NCBI RefSeq assembly: GCF_005877005.1
Contig: NZ_SSNH01000003.1
Location: 116,782 to 180,781, forward strand
Length of the DNA: 64,000 bases
Reading direction: 5' to 3'
Origin: Sinomonas susongensis
Lineage (GTDB): Bacteria; Actinomycetota; Actinomycetes; Actinomycetales; Micrococcaceae
The notes beneath the pieces were generated by a model. It was given only the letters and a program-made list of their open reading frames with translations, searched no databases and was not told the DNA's origin. Of this stretch, positions 9,073 to 17,648 are shown piece by piece (within the stretch, counting starts at the first letter, position 1; each line of letters opens with the position of its first letter). The position numbers and the translations under genes were made by a program.

Positions 9073-10304
9073 CGCAGCACCCCGAGGTCCTGAAGGCGCG
9101 TGATCGTCTCGTCGTCGAAGCCGTTCTCGCGCAGGACCTCGGCGTTGTGCTCGCCGAGGCGGGGGGCGACGCGCCGCACTGACGCCGGGGTCTCGGAGAG
9201 GCGGATCGGTGCGTTGAGCATGCGCACGGTGCCTACGCTCGGGTGCTCGGCCTCGACGATCATGCCGTTCACCCGCGTCTGCTCGTCCGCGAGGGTCTGC
9301 TCGAGCGTGTGGACCGGGGCGTTCAGGAGCCCTTCGCGCTCTAGCCTGTCTGTCCAGTACGCCGTGCTGCGGGTGGCGAAGCGCTCACGGAAGATGGCCT
9401 GGAGCGCCGGCTTGTTCTCGAACTGGCGCTCGAGATCGGCGAACTCAGGCCGCTCGCTGAGATCCTCGTCGAGGCCGAGCGCGATCGAGATGTGCCGTAG
9501 CGGGTCGGCGGTGAAGCCGCCCACCATGCACACTGCGCCGTCCGTCGTCTCGAAGACGCCGCTCAGCGGCATCGCACCCCAGTTGACCTCGTACCCGCGG
9601 TTGAGCTGCATGCACGCTTCTTGCATCTGCAGGTGCAGCATCGAGTCGTACATCGTGACCTCGACCTTCTGGCCGACGCCCGTTTCGTCGCGGGTGCGGA
9701 GCGCGAGCAGGATGCCCTGGAGAAGGTGCATGCCCGTGATGTAGTCGCACAGCGTGGTCGGATAGATCGACGGAGGGAGGTCCTCGCGGTCCCTGCGCCA
9801 CATGACACCCGAGTACGCCTGGGCGATCGCGTCCTGGCCGCCCTTGTGCGAATACGGCCCTTCTGTGCCGAACCCGGTGCCCGAGGCCCAGATGGCCCGG
9901 GGGTTGGTGCGGCGGACGTCCTCGTACCCGAAGCCCATGCGCTCCATCACGCCGGCGCGGAAGTTGCTCACCACCACGTCCGCGTCCGCGATGAGCCGAG
10001 CTATGACCTTGCGTCCCTCCTCTGTCCGGGTGTCGACGCTGATGCTGCGCTTGTTCCGGTTGATCGAGAGGAAGATCGGGTTGTCCTGCCCGTCCGGGTC
10101 CGGGAACGAGTTGCGGGAGATGTCTCCCGCGCCGGGCCGCTCGATCTTGATGACGTCGGCCCCGAAGTCCCCTAACAGCTGCGTGCAGCTCGGCCCCATG
10201 AAGACCTGAGTGAAGTCGACGATCTTGATGCCGGCGAGGGGGAGACCGGCTGCCGGGGCCGGGGCAGGAGGCTCCTGCGTGGCGGGTGCGGTGGCGATGC
10301 TCAT
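9069..10304 (-). CDS. Family III (CaiB/BaiF) acyl-CoA transferase
   Basis: A 411-residue family III CoA transferase that moves CoA between carboxylic acids through an aspartyl anhydride. Family features are LAGIKIVDFTQVFMGPSCTQ, LGDFGADVIKIERPG, NRNKRSISVDTRTEEG and GGQDAIAQAYSG, whose Asp is the expected nucleophile. The N-terminal 25 residues are a Pro/Ala-rich linker. ATG at 10304 overlaps the stop of the FAD oxidoreductase (ATGA). It would activate the imported or oxidised acid before the enoyl-CoA hydratase. Acceptor acid unknown. Confidence 0.9.
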   Translation of the reverse strand: MSIATAPATQEPPAPAPAAGLPLAGIKIVDFTQVFMGPSCTQLLGDFGADVIKIERPGAGDISRNSFPDPDGQDNPIFLSINRNKRSISVDTRTEEGRKVIARLIADADVVVSNFRAGVMERMGFGYEDVRRTNPRAIWASGTGFGTEGPYSHKGGQDAIAQAYSGVMWRRDREDLPPSIYPTTLCDYITGMHLLQGILLALRTRDETGVGQKVEVTMYDSMLHLQMQEACMQLNRGYEVNWGAMPLSGVFETTDGAVCMVGGFTADPLRHISIALGLDEDLSERPEFADLERQFENKPALQAIFRERFATRSTAYWTDRLEREGLLNAPVHTLEQTLADEQTRVNGMIVEAEHPSVGTVRMLNAPIRLSETPASVRRVAPRLGEHNAEVLRENGFDDETITRLQDLGVLR

Positions 10305-11707
10305 GCCCCCACCCCCGCAAGGCTGGAGCCCGCGCCGGCGGGGATCACGCCGTCGAGCGTCGCGTTGGGGGACGGGATGTCGCCGGGGTCGGCGCCATGC
10401 TCCCGCATGCGGGTCTGGATCTCGCTGGCCTTGACGTCGCGCACGAGGTCGCCATTCGATGCGGCGAGTGCGGCGGCGACGCCCACCGCTTGGCCCATGG
10501 CCATGCACGGCGGGATCTCGCGCGACATCTTCTGCGCCTCAGGGGTGGCGGAATAGTGCCTGCCCGCGACGAGCAGCTGGTCGACCTCCCGCGGCAGGAA
10601 CGAGCGGTAGGGGTAGTAGTAGTCCCGGCCGCGGGCCACGGTGTCGGCGAAGTGCCGGCGGGCGATTACATCGTCCTTCGTCATGACGTACTCGCCCTCG
10701 AGGAGGCGGGTCTGGCGGACCCCGAGCTGCGGCGCCGCATCGAGGAGGAAGGCGTTCCGGAAGCCGGGCAGGTTCTCCTTGATGTACGCGACCGCCTCCG
10801 TGATGCGGTCCCGGGCGGCGAACTCGGCTGCCGTGAGATCGGCCGGGTCGACGCCGTCGTAGCCGGACATGTGCGGCGCGTTGCACCAGACGACGCCCTC
10901 AAGCGGAGTCTTGAGCCACCACAGCTCCCAGGCGCCGCCGAGCAGGCGCTTGATGCGGCGGTTGATGGCACGCGCCTCCTTGGGATTCTCCTGCTCGAAG
11001 CGCTCGGCCTCGCCCGTGTCGACGCCGCCGAGACGGAAGACGAGCGTCGTGATGTAGGAATCGTGGGCGTGCTTCGCGCCAGCGCGGGAGGCGACGTCGA
11101 TGTCGCCGGTCGTGTCGATGACGATGTCTGCGAGGTAAGCCTGCGGGCCCGCCTTGGTCTCGACGACGACGCCCTTGATGACGCCGCGGCCGTCGAGGCC
11201 CTCGTCCACGATGGGCCGCGAGAACCACGAGTGCAGCCGCAGGGTCACGCCCGCCTCGCGGACCAGGTCATTGGAGACGCGCTTCCAGCCGTCCGGGTCG
11301 AAGGCGGCCGCGTAGCAGATGGGCTTGGGGGTCGAGTGCGAGTGGAAGTCGAATGTGCCGTAGCGGCCCCACTTGTTCCACAGCTCCTGGGACGTGCGGC
11401 GGTCCTCGGCGGGCGGGACGACCGCGAGGCCGGCCGCCTGAAGGCGCTCGACGTATTCGGAGACGATGCCCGTCACGGTGATCTCGGTCCCGTTCACCAT
11501 GTCGTCCAGCACGAGCACCATGCCGCCCGAGGCGAGGCCGCCGAGGTACGAGTACCGCTCGAGAAGCGTCACGCTCGCCCCGGAGCGGGCCGCGGTGACG
11601 GCGGCGGCCACACCGGCCGGCCCGCCTCCCACAACCAGCACCTGCGAGCGGTTGACGACGGGCGCGGCGAGCTCTTCAGAGCGGACACGCAGATCAAGGC
11701 TTTCCAT
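10301..11707 (-). CDS. FAD-dependent oxidoreductase (FAD_oxidored family)
   Basis: A 468-residue flavoprotein. The N-terminal NRSQVLVVGGGPAGVAAAVT binds FAD, followed by LLERYSYLGGLASGG, typical of the FAD_oxidored family (PF12831) that includes many uncharacterised acid and sugar-acid dehydrogenases. The central DIVIDTTGDIDVASRAGA is the second FAD contact. No membrane anchor or signal peptide is seen. ATG at 11707 has AAGGA five bases upstream. It follows the transporter by eight bases and overlaps the CoA transferase start, so it probably oxidises the imported acid before CoA activation. Confidence 0.85.
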   Translation of the reverse strand: MESLDLRVRSEELAAPVVNRSQVLVVGGGPAGVAAAVTAARSGASVTLLERYSYLGGLASGGMVLVLDDMVNGTEITVTGIVSEYVERLQAAGLAVVPPAEDRRTSQELWNKWGRYGTFDFHSHSTPKPICYAAAFDPDGWKRVSNDLVREAGVTLRLHSWFSRPIVDEGLDGRGVIKGVVVETKAGPQAYLADIVIDTTGDIDVASRAGAKHAHDSYITTLVFRLGGVDTGEAERFEQENPKEARAINRRIKRLLGGAWELWWLKTPLEGVVWCNAPHMSGYDGVDPADLTAAEFAARDRITEAVAYIKENLPGFRNAFLLDAAPQLGVRQTRLLEGEYVMTKDDVIARRHFADTVARGRDYYYPYRSFLPREVDQLLVAGRHYSATPEAQKMSREIPPCMAMGQAVGVAAALAASNGDLVRDVKASEIQTRMREHGADPGDIPSPNATLDGVIPAGAGSSLAGVGA

Positions 11708-11715
11708 GGTTTTCC

Positions 11716-13014
11716 TTACTTGCCGACGAAGAGGCCGGACGAGCGACGGGCGAGGACGTAGAAGATGACGCTGAGTGCGGAGAGGACCGCGACGTAGGTC
11801 GGGAAGACCCAGTTGGCATGCAGGGACTGGAACCATACGAGCAGGTACGACGCCGTGCCGCCGAAGAGGGCGACGCCGATGCCGTAGCCGAGGGCCACCC
11901 CGGTGCCGCGGACAGGCTTGGGCATGAGCGACGTGCTGACCACGTTGTAGATCGTCATATTCAGGACCAGGACCACCGATCCGCCGAGGAGGACGGCCGC
12001 GAAGCCGCCGATCCCGGGCTGCACGTAGAGCAGCATGAGGAACACCGAGGGGATCGCGAGGAGCCGCGTCACGATGAACCAGCGGGACATCGCCGTGCCG
12101 TCCGTGAGCCGCCCGACCACCCAGCTGCCGACCACGAGGACGACGGCGAGTGCCGTGGTCAGCGCGAAGACGGCAGTGGGGTTCTCCTTGAAGTTGCTGC
12201 GCGCCGCCGTCGGGAGTCCCGTGTTCCACGCGTAGTTGTAGGCCTGGGCCGCGCCGACCACGAACACGATCGCGAGGACGCCGAGCCAGTGCCGGCGGAG
12301 TCCCGCCCACACGCTTCCGGTGGAGTTCTCGGCGATCTCTTCAGGCCGCATCGTCTCGGGCAGCGTGCGCCGCAGGTACAGGACCACGAATCCGAAGACG
12401 GCGCCGATCACGAAAGGAACCCGCCAACCCCACGCAGCCATCGCCGCCCCGTTGAGGGTGAGGCTGCACAGGAAGCTCACGAGCGAGGCCATGAGGATGC
12501 CGAGGTTCACATAGAGGCTCATCATGCCCGCGACCATGCCCTCGCGCCCCTCCGGGGCGAGTTCGACAGCGTGCGAGGTCGAGAGCGGAGCCTCGATGCC
12601 GGTCGAGATCCCCTGGACGATCCGGGAGACGACGAGGATGACCCCGGCGGCCGGGCCGATCACGGCATAGCTCGGCGTGACGGCGATGACCAGCGTCGTC
12701 GCCGCCATGAGCAGGATCGAGAGCAGCATCACCCGGCGGCGGCCGATGCGGTCGGCGAATACGCCGAGGAGCACGCCGCCGAGGGGCCGGAACGCGAAGC
12801 CGACGGCGAAGACGGCCAGCGCGTTGAGGGTCGCCGAGAGTGGGTCCCGGTCGGGGAAGAAGTTGGGGCCGATGAAGGCCGAGAGGAGGCCGAAGACCAT
12901 CCAGTCGTACCATTCGAGGGCGTTTCCGAGTCCTAGGCCGAGGAGGCCGCGGCGGACTTGGGGGGAGAAGCGCCGTGGGTTGGTGGGGTCGACTTTGACC
13001 GCGTTTTCGAGCAT
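11716..13014 (-). CDS. MHS-type major facilitator (organic acid:H+ symporter)
   Basis: A 432-residue permease with about twelve membrane helices. GNALEWYDWMVFGLLSAFIG in the first helix and DRIGRRRVMLLSI in the first cytoplasmic loop are hallmarks of the metabolite:H+ symporter family, which carries organic acids and betaines. SRIVQGISTGIEAPLSTSHAVELAPEGREG is the helix 4-5 signature. GGACCTCCC precedes ATG 13014. It is the first structural gene of the catabolic cluster, 100 bases after the regulator, so its substrate is probably the cluster's growth substrate. Substrate not determinable here. Confidence 0.88.
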   Translation of the reverse strand: MLENAVKVDPTNPRRFSPQVRRGLLGLGLGNALEWYDWMVFGLLSAFIGPNFFPDRDPLSATLNALAVFAVGFAFRPLGGVLLGVFADRIGRRRVMLLSILLMAATTLVIAVTPSYAVIGPAAGVILVVSRIVQGISTGIEAPLSTSHAVELAPEGREGMVAGMMSLYVNLGILMASLVSFLCSLTLNGAAMAAWGWRVPFVIGAVFGFVVLYLRRTLPETMRPEEIAENSTGSVWAGLRRHWLGVLAIVFVVGAAQAYNYAWNTGLPTAARSNFKENPTAVFALTTALAVVLVVGSWVVGRLTDGTAMSRWFIVTRLLAIPSVFLMLLYVQPGIGGFAAVLLGGSVVLVLNMTIYNVVSTSLMPKPVRGTGVALGYGIGVALFGGTASYLLVWFQSLHANWVFPTYVAVLSALSVIFYVLARRSSGLFVGK

Positions 13015-13114
13015 GGGAGGTCCTTTGCCGGGCCCTGGCGGGCGCGCGAGGGTATGACGCATCGCCGGGCGACGCGAGGGGGATGGGTGGCGGGACGTGC
13101 TCTCGGCGGGGCGC

Positions 13115-13735
13115 TTACCACGCGCGCGGAGCGCTGACCCAGATAGCTACGCAGACCTCTTCGTAGCTGTTTGCATACCAGTGGGGGATTTCGGAGGAGT
13201 AGGTGATGGAGTCGCCTTCGCTGAGGCTGTAGCGCACTCCGTCGAGGTAGACATCCTTCCTGCCCGAGATGACGAGGCAGAATTCCTCGCCGCCGTGATG
13301 GAAGGGGGTGCTGCTCGTGTCATGTCCCGGGGGCGTGACGATCCACTGGACCTCGAGCGCGCCGTCCGTGCTCGGGGTCAGGAGCTCGTGGACGGCTTCG
13401 CCGACCGATTCACGGGTGATGCCCCGCAGATTGCGCCGCTCGGAGCGCCGGACGACGGGCGAGGACGTCTCGGGCTGGCCCGCGAAGAACCTGCCCACGG
13501 GAAGGTCCAGTCCGTGGGCGAGCTGCGCCAAGGTGGTGAACGACGGGTTCGCGAGGCCCCGCTCGATCTGGCTCACGATCGCCTGGCTCAGGCCAGTGGC
13601 CTCGGAGAGCTGGGCGAGGGTCATCCCGAGTTCCTTGCGGCGAGCGCGGACCTTCGCACCGACGGACGCCAGCAAGGCGCTCGTTGTCGCTGAGGCAGGC
13701 GCCGGTGTGGTGGCTGCCGCGCTCTCCGTGGTCAT
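13115..13735 (-). CDS. XRE-family regulator with C-terminal cupin sensor
   Basis: A 206-residue one-component regulator. Residues about 25-80 are an HTH_3 domain (LGMTLAQLSEATGLSQAIVSQIERG). Residues about 120-200 are a cupin barrel with FHHGGEEFCLVISG and the matching EGDSITYSSEIPHWYAN segment, whose His and Glu residues could bind a metal or ligand. Such MASTR-type regulators usually control the adjacent catabolic operon, here the eight-gene leftward run. ATG 13735 has AAGGA six bases upstream. Two similar TGAA-N4-TTCA sites lie just upstream and may be its operators. Confidence 0.9.
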   Translation of the reverse strand: MTTESAAATTPAPASATTSALLASVGAKVRARRKELGMTLAQLSEATGLSQAIVSQIERGLANPSFTTLAQLAHGLDLPVGRFFAGQPETSSPVVRRSERRNLRGITRESVGEAVHELLTPSTDGALEVQWIVTPPGHDTSSTPFHHGGEEFCLVISGRKDVYLDGVRYSLSEGDSITYSSEIPHWYANSYEEVCVAIWVSAPRAW

Positions 13736-13777
13736 CGTGGTTCCTTTTGGTTGGTGACCTGACTCACACAACTATAG

Positions 13778-13829
13778 TGAAGATCTTCAGTGGATCAAGA
13801 GATCTGCAGCATTATTCTGAATTTCTTCA
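13778..13829. promoter_or_regulatory. Paired TGAA-N4-TTCA sites upstream of the XRE-cupin gene
   Basis: TGAAGATCTTCA (13778-13789) is a perfect 12-bp palindrome and TGAATTTCTTCA (13818-13829) repeats the same half-sites 40 bases away, about four helical turns. The second overlaps the stop codon of the channel gene. Autoregulation by the XRE-cupin protein is inferred. Confidence 0.45.
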
Positions 13830-14618
13830 CTGCATGCGCTCTTCCGCACCCGAGACGCGCTCTTGCGCACCCGAAGAGCCCTGCCGCTCGAGGGCCGCCG
13901 TCAGCTGGGCGACCTGTCTCGTGAGCGCCTCGACTTTCGCCTCGAGCGTCTCGTCGACGGCCTCGACCTCGGCCTCCACCTCCGCCTCGACCTCGGCGAC
14001 GGTCTCGGAAGTGATGTTCTCGACAAGCCACGCTGCGATGGACGCAGTCACGACGCCGAGCACGGCGATTCCGGCGATCATGAGCACGGCCGCGACGCAC
14101 CTCCCCACGAACGTCACGGGATAGTGGTCGCCGTACCCGACGGTCGTGATGGTCTCGAGAGCCCACCAGATGGCGTCGCCGAAGGACCTGATGTTGGACC
14201 CGGGGTCGTTCTGCTCGACGTCCTCGACCGCGAGCGCGCCGCAGTAGACGAGCATTCCCGCGGCGCCGAAGACGTAGAGGAGCAGCCGCCCGCGCAGCGC
14301 GTCGCCCGCCCGGTTCTGCAGCACCCGCAGGAACGTCACGAGCCGGAGCAGCCGCAGGGGACGGAGCGCCGGAAGCGCGAGGATGGCGAGCTCGTGCAGA
14401 TTGCGGATGAACCACCGGCCCCGGTTGGGGGCGAGGGCGAGTTGGACGAAGTAGTCCACGATGAACACGGCCCAGGACGCGAAGACGAGGACATCGGCCC
14501 AGATGCCCTCCCTCTCGGGCAGGTTCGCGATGACCTGAACCGAGTACGCCACGAGGAAAACGACGGCCGCGCCGATCATGGGCCACTCGGACAGCCTCCG
14601 CCACCGCTCCAGAGTCAT
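13827..14618 (-). CDS. Six-helix voltage-gated-type potassium channel with C-terminal coiled coil
   Basis: A 263-residue ion channel subunit. Hydrophobic segments S1-S4 include an arginine-rich S4 (RPLRLLRLVTFLRVLQNR). The pore loop is ETITTVGYGDHYPVT with the K+-selective TVGYGD filter, followed by S6. After S6 comes an acidic heptad-like stretch, VAEVEAEVEAEVEAVDETLE, running into ALTRQVAQLTAALERQ, a likely tetramerising coiled coil. ATG 14618 places the start just before S1; the nearest purine-rich sequence is somewhat distant, so the start is less certain. Divergent from the PaaK-like gene; no clear functional link to neighbours. Confidence 0.88.
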   Translation of the reverse strand: MTLERWRRLSEWPMIGAAVVFLVAYSVQVIANLPEREGIWADVLVFASWAVFIVDYFVQLALAPNRGRWFIRNLHELAILALPALRPLRLLRLVTFLRVLQNRAGDALRGRLLLYVFGAAGMLVYCGALAVEDVEQNDPGSNIRSFGDAIWWALETITTVGYGDHYPVTFVGRCVAAVLMIAGIAVLGVVTASIAAWLVENITSETVAEVEAEVEAEVEAVDETLEAKVEALTRQVAQLTAALERQGSSGAQERVSGAEERMQ

Positions 14619-14748
14619 GGCCGCAGGGTACTCCTGCGGGGGCCGGATGGCTCGTTGTGGAATGGCTGGCCGAGCGAAGCTGCGGTCCGGCCGGAGGGAG
14701 AACCGGCTGACCCTATCCAAGGTGGTGCACCCGTCCTAAGGTTCCCGT

Positions 14749-16125
14749 ATGAGCGGCGTGGACGCTGAGCTGTTCACTCGTCTCCTCGCGCTCCGGGCAG
14801 CGTTGAGGACCCATGAACGCTGGAGTCCCGCACGCATCGCCTTCCATCAGATTGAGGGCTTCCAGCGGCTCAGGGCTTTCGCCGTCGCCCGCTCGCCGTT
14901 CTACCGCATGCGCTACGAGGGCCTCGAGCGCGCCCCGCTCGGCGCCCTGCCACCGGTGACGAAGGACGAGCTCATGGACCACTTCGACGAGGCAGTCACC
15001 GCGCCGAGCCTGCGCCTCGTCGACATCGAGGCCCACCTCCGCGAGCTGGTGGAGCAGGACGCCGACCCGTCACTGGCGTGGCGCGGCCGGTGGTGGACGG
15101 CGGCGAGCGCAGGGACGACTGGGCGGCGTGGGATCTTCGTCTGGGACCACCGCGAATGGGCGTCCGTCATCGCCTCCTACACCCGCGCGTTGACCTGGGC
15201 AGGGCTCCCCGGCCGGGTGAGCAGGCCGGTGCGCGCGGCGATCCTGATGACGAGGCGCCCGAGCCATCAGTCCGCGGTCATCAGCGCGACGTTCAATTCG
15301 ATGCTGTTCCCGACCCTGCGCCTCGATGCCGGCGACAGCCTCCGGGATCTCGCCGCGCGCCTCGGAGCCTTCCATCCCGATCTCCTCATCGGCTACCCGT
15401 CGGCGCTCCGCCCCCTTGCGGCCGAGCAGCTGGCAGGGCGCCTCGGCATCGAGCCCCGCGCGGTGCTCTGCGCGGCCGAGGTACTGGACCCGTCGGCGTC
15501 GGGGGACATCGAGGCGGCGTGGGGGAGCCCTCCCGTGGACATCTACGGCACGACCGAGACCGCGGGCATCGCGTCCACGTGCGCGAGCGGCCGCCGGCAC
15601 GTCTACGAGGACCTCGTGATCGTCGAGTCCGTCGACGCCGACTACCGACCTGTGCCCCCCGGCACCACCGGGGAGCGACTCCTCGCCACGGTCCTTTTCT
15701 CACGGACGCTCCCGCTCATCCGCTACGAGATCTCCGACCGGGTCCGGCTCGACGGGAGCGGCTGCCCGTGCGGCCGCTCGTTCACCCTGCTGGAGGGAGT
15801 CGAGGGACGGGCCGAGGACATCCTTCGCCTCCCCGGGGCCCTGGGCACCGTGCTGGTCCACCCCAACGTGTTCCACGACGTCCTCGAGGAAGTGCCCCTG
15901 ACGGGCTGGCAGGTGGTCCAGCGCGACGACGGTATCGACGTCCTCGTCGCAGGGGCGCCGCTCGGAACCGATCTGCAGGGCCTGCGCGATTCGATTGCGC
16001 AGGCCCTGACGGCACACGGCGTCGTCCGCACCCCGGTTCGGGTCTTCCCGGTGTTCGAGGTGCCGCGCACACCGCTGGGAAAGGCGAAGCTCGTGCGGGG
16101 CCTCCACCCGGGATCCGGTCCGTGA
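14749..16125 (+). CDS. PaaK-like phenylacetate-CoA ligase / coenzyme F390 synthetase family protein
   Basis: A 458-residue adenylate-forming enzyme. The phosphate-binding loop reads SAGTTGRRGIFVW, the A5 motif is YGTTETAGIAST, and LIRYEISDRVRLDGSGCPCGRSF carries the adenylation-domain Asp plus a Cys pair seen in this family. It should activate a carboxylic acid as the acyl-AMP, then transfer it to CoA or another nucleophile. Compared with PaaK it has a longer N-terminal helical part. It is followed 15 bases later by the mycothiol-type gene on the same strand. Substrate unknown; it has no phenylacetate-pathway neighbours. Confidence 0.8.
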   Translation: MSGVDAELFTRLLALRAALRTHERWSPARIAFHQIEGFQRLRAFAVARSPFYRMRYEGLERAPLGALPPVTKDELMDHFDEAVTAPSLRLVDIEAHLRELVEQDADPSLAWRGRWWTAASAGTTGRRGIFVWDHREWASVIASYTRALTWAGLPGRVSRPVRAAILMTRRPSHQSAVISATFNSMLFPTLRLDAGDSLRDLAARLGAFHPDLLIGYPSALRPLAAEQLAGRLGIEPRAVLCAAEVLDPSASGDIEAAWGSPPVDIYGTTETAGIASTCASGRRHVYEDLVIVESVDADYRPVPPGTTGERLLATVLFSRTLPLIRYEISDRVRLDGSGCPCGRSFTLLEGVEGRAEDILRLPGALGTVLVHPNVFHDVLEEVPLTGWQVVQRDDGIDVLVAGAPLGTDLQGLRDSIAQALTAHGVVRTPVRVFPVFEVPRTPLGKAKLVRGLHPGSGP

Positions 16126-16140
16126 CGCTATCGTTGCCGC

Positions 16141-16905
16141 GTGACCCACGACGGGCTTTTGCTCTCCCCGCACGACTACACCGCCGCCGTCGACCGGCTC
16201 GAGGTGCTGACCGTGCGCTTCGCCTCGGCTGCGGAGCGCATCTCCGACTGGGACGCGCCGGTGCCGGCCTGCCCGGGGTGGACGGCGCGCAGGCTCCTGG
16301 TCCATCTGGGGCTCATCCACGCCTGGGCGGGATCGTCCGTCGGCGCGGACGCCGCGCCCGCGGACCCGCATTTCGAGGCCGGCGAGGCGCTGCTGCCCGA
16401 CTGGTATCGGGCGCGGGCGGCGGAGCTCGTCGCGACGCTGCGGTCGGTGACGCCGGACGCGAAGGCCTGGACCCTGTGGGGCGACCCTGTCGCCGCGTTC
16501 TGGGCGCGCAGGCAGGTGCACGAGACGACGATTCACACGTTCGATCTCGCCCAGTCCCTCTCCGCGGGAGCGGGTCAGCCGCAGGCCGACCTCTGGTCCC
16601 TGCCCGAGGACGTCGCGCTCGACGGGATCCGCGAGGTCGTCGAAGGCTTCTATCCGCGGCAGGTGCGGCTGGGCCGCTCGGCGGGCCTGCCCGGCGTCGT
16701 CCGGCTCGAGGTGCGGGCGGACGACGGCGGGCGGCTCGCAACGCTGGATGTTCCCGCCCTCGGTGGTTCCGCGGGCGGCCCCCTGCTCGGCACCCTCGCG
16801 GGCACGGCCGCCGAGCTGTACCTCGGGCTGTGGGGCCGCGCGCCACTGCCCGCGGCCACGCCCGAGCTCGTGCGGACCGTTCACGACGCGCACCTGACCC
16901 CGTAG
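16141..16905 (+). CDS. Maleylpyruvate isomerase-family mycothiol-dependent enzyme
   Basis: A 254-residue protein with an N-terminal DinB-like four-helix domain (TVRFASAAERISDWDAPVPACPGWTARRLLVHLG) typical of actinobacterial mycothiol-dependent maleylpyruvate isomerase relatives, and a C-terminal MDMPI-type domain (residues about 160-250). Metal-binding His positions occur in LLVHLGLIHAW and RRQVHETTIHTFD. It would use mycothiol, the actinobacterial low-molecular-weight thiol, in isomerisation or conjugation. The start is GTG. It lies between a PaaK-like ligase and a HAD hydrolase in one closely spaced rightward group, pointing to detoxification or aromatic metabolism only loosely. Confidence 0.82.
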   Translation: MTHDGLLLSPHDYTAAVDRLEVLTVRFASAAERISDWDAPVPACPGWTARRLLVHLGLIHAWAGSSVGADAAPADPHFEAGEALLPDWYRARAAELVATLRSVTPDAKAWTLWGDPVAAFWARRQVHETTIHTFDLAQSLSAGAGQPQADLWSLPEDVALDGIREVVEGFYPRQVRLGRSAGLPGVVRLEVRADDGGRLATLDVPALGGSAGGPLLGTLAGTAAELYLGLWGRAPLPAATPELVRTVHDAHLTP

Positions 16906-16914
16906 TCTGGGCCC

Positions 16915-17592
16915 ATGGTCCGCAGACCCGAGCTCATCGTCTTCGACGTCAACGAGACCCTCTCCGACATGGAGCCGATGGGGGACCGGTTCGCCGAGCT
17001 CGGAGCGCCCGCGGACCTCGCCAAGCTCTGGTTCGCGACGCTCCTCCGTGACGGCTTCGCGTTGACGGCCGCGGGCGACAACCCCGAATTCGCCGAGGTC
17101 GGCGCGGAAGTGCTCCGGGGCCTCCTGCGGGACCACACGCTCGACCGTCCGCTCGAGGACGCGGTGCGGCACGTCATGTCCGGAATGCTGCGGTTGGGCG
17201 TCCACCCGGACGTTGCCGACGGCGTGCGAGCCCTCCACGACGACGGCTTCCGGCTCGTGACGCTCACAAACGGCGGGACGTCCGTCGCCGAGCGGCTCCT
17301 CGAGGGCGCCGGCGTGCGGGACGCCTTCGAGGCACTCCTCTCGGTCGCGGACGCGCCGCTGTGGAAGCCCGCGGCCGCTTCCTACGAGTACGCCGCCGCG
17401 GCGTGCGGGGTCCCTGCGGAGGACATGATGCTCGTGGCCGTGCATCCGTGGGACATCCACGGGGCTTCGCGGGCCGGCCTGCAGGGCGCCTGGGTGAACC
17501 GCACGGGCGCTGCCTATCCCTCCTACTTCGCGGACCCAGACGTGGTCGCGCCCGGCATCGATGGAGTCGCAGAGGCGCTGAGGAGGCGATGA
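16915..17592 (+). CDS. HAD-superfamily hydrolase, haloacid dehalogenase type II
   Basis: A 225-residue HAD hydrolase. Motif I is FDVNETLSDM with the nucleophilic Asp, motif II is LTNGG, motif III is around the Lys of APLWKPA, and motif IV is VAVHPWDIHGA with its Asp. The order and the DVNETL form match type II 2-haloacid dehalogenases, but many such proteins act on phosphate esters or other substrates. It starts nine bases after the mycothiol-type gene and is probably co-transcribed with it. No halo-organic pathway genes are visible nearby, so dehalogenation is only one possibility. Confidence 0.82.
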   Translation: MVRRPELIVFDVNETLSDMEPMGDRFAELGAPADLAKLWFATLLRDGFALTAAGDNPEFAEVGAEVLRGLLRDHTLDRPLEDAVRHVMSGMLRLGVHPDVADGVRALHDDGFRLVTLTNGGTSVAERLLEGAGVRDAFEALLSVADAPLWKPAAASYEYAAAACGVPAEDMMLVAVHPWDIHGASRAGLQGAWVNRTGAAYPSYFADPDVVAPGIDGVAEALRRR

Positions 17593-17648
17593 ACGAGTAG
17601 AGAACCGGCTCTGGAAACTGTCCGACTGTGCATGGAAGGTCTCCCGTC

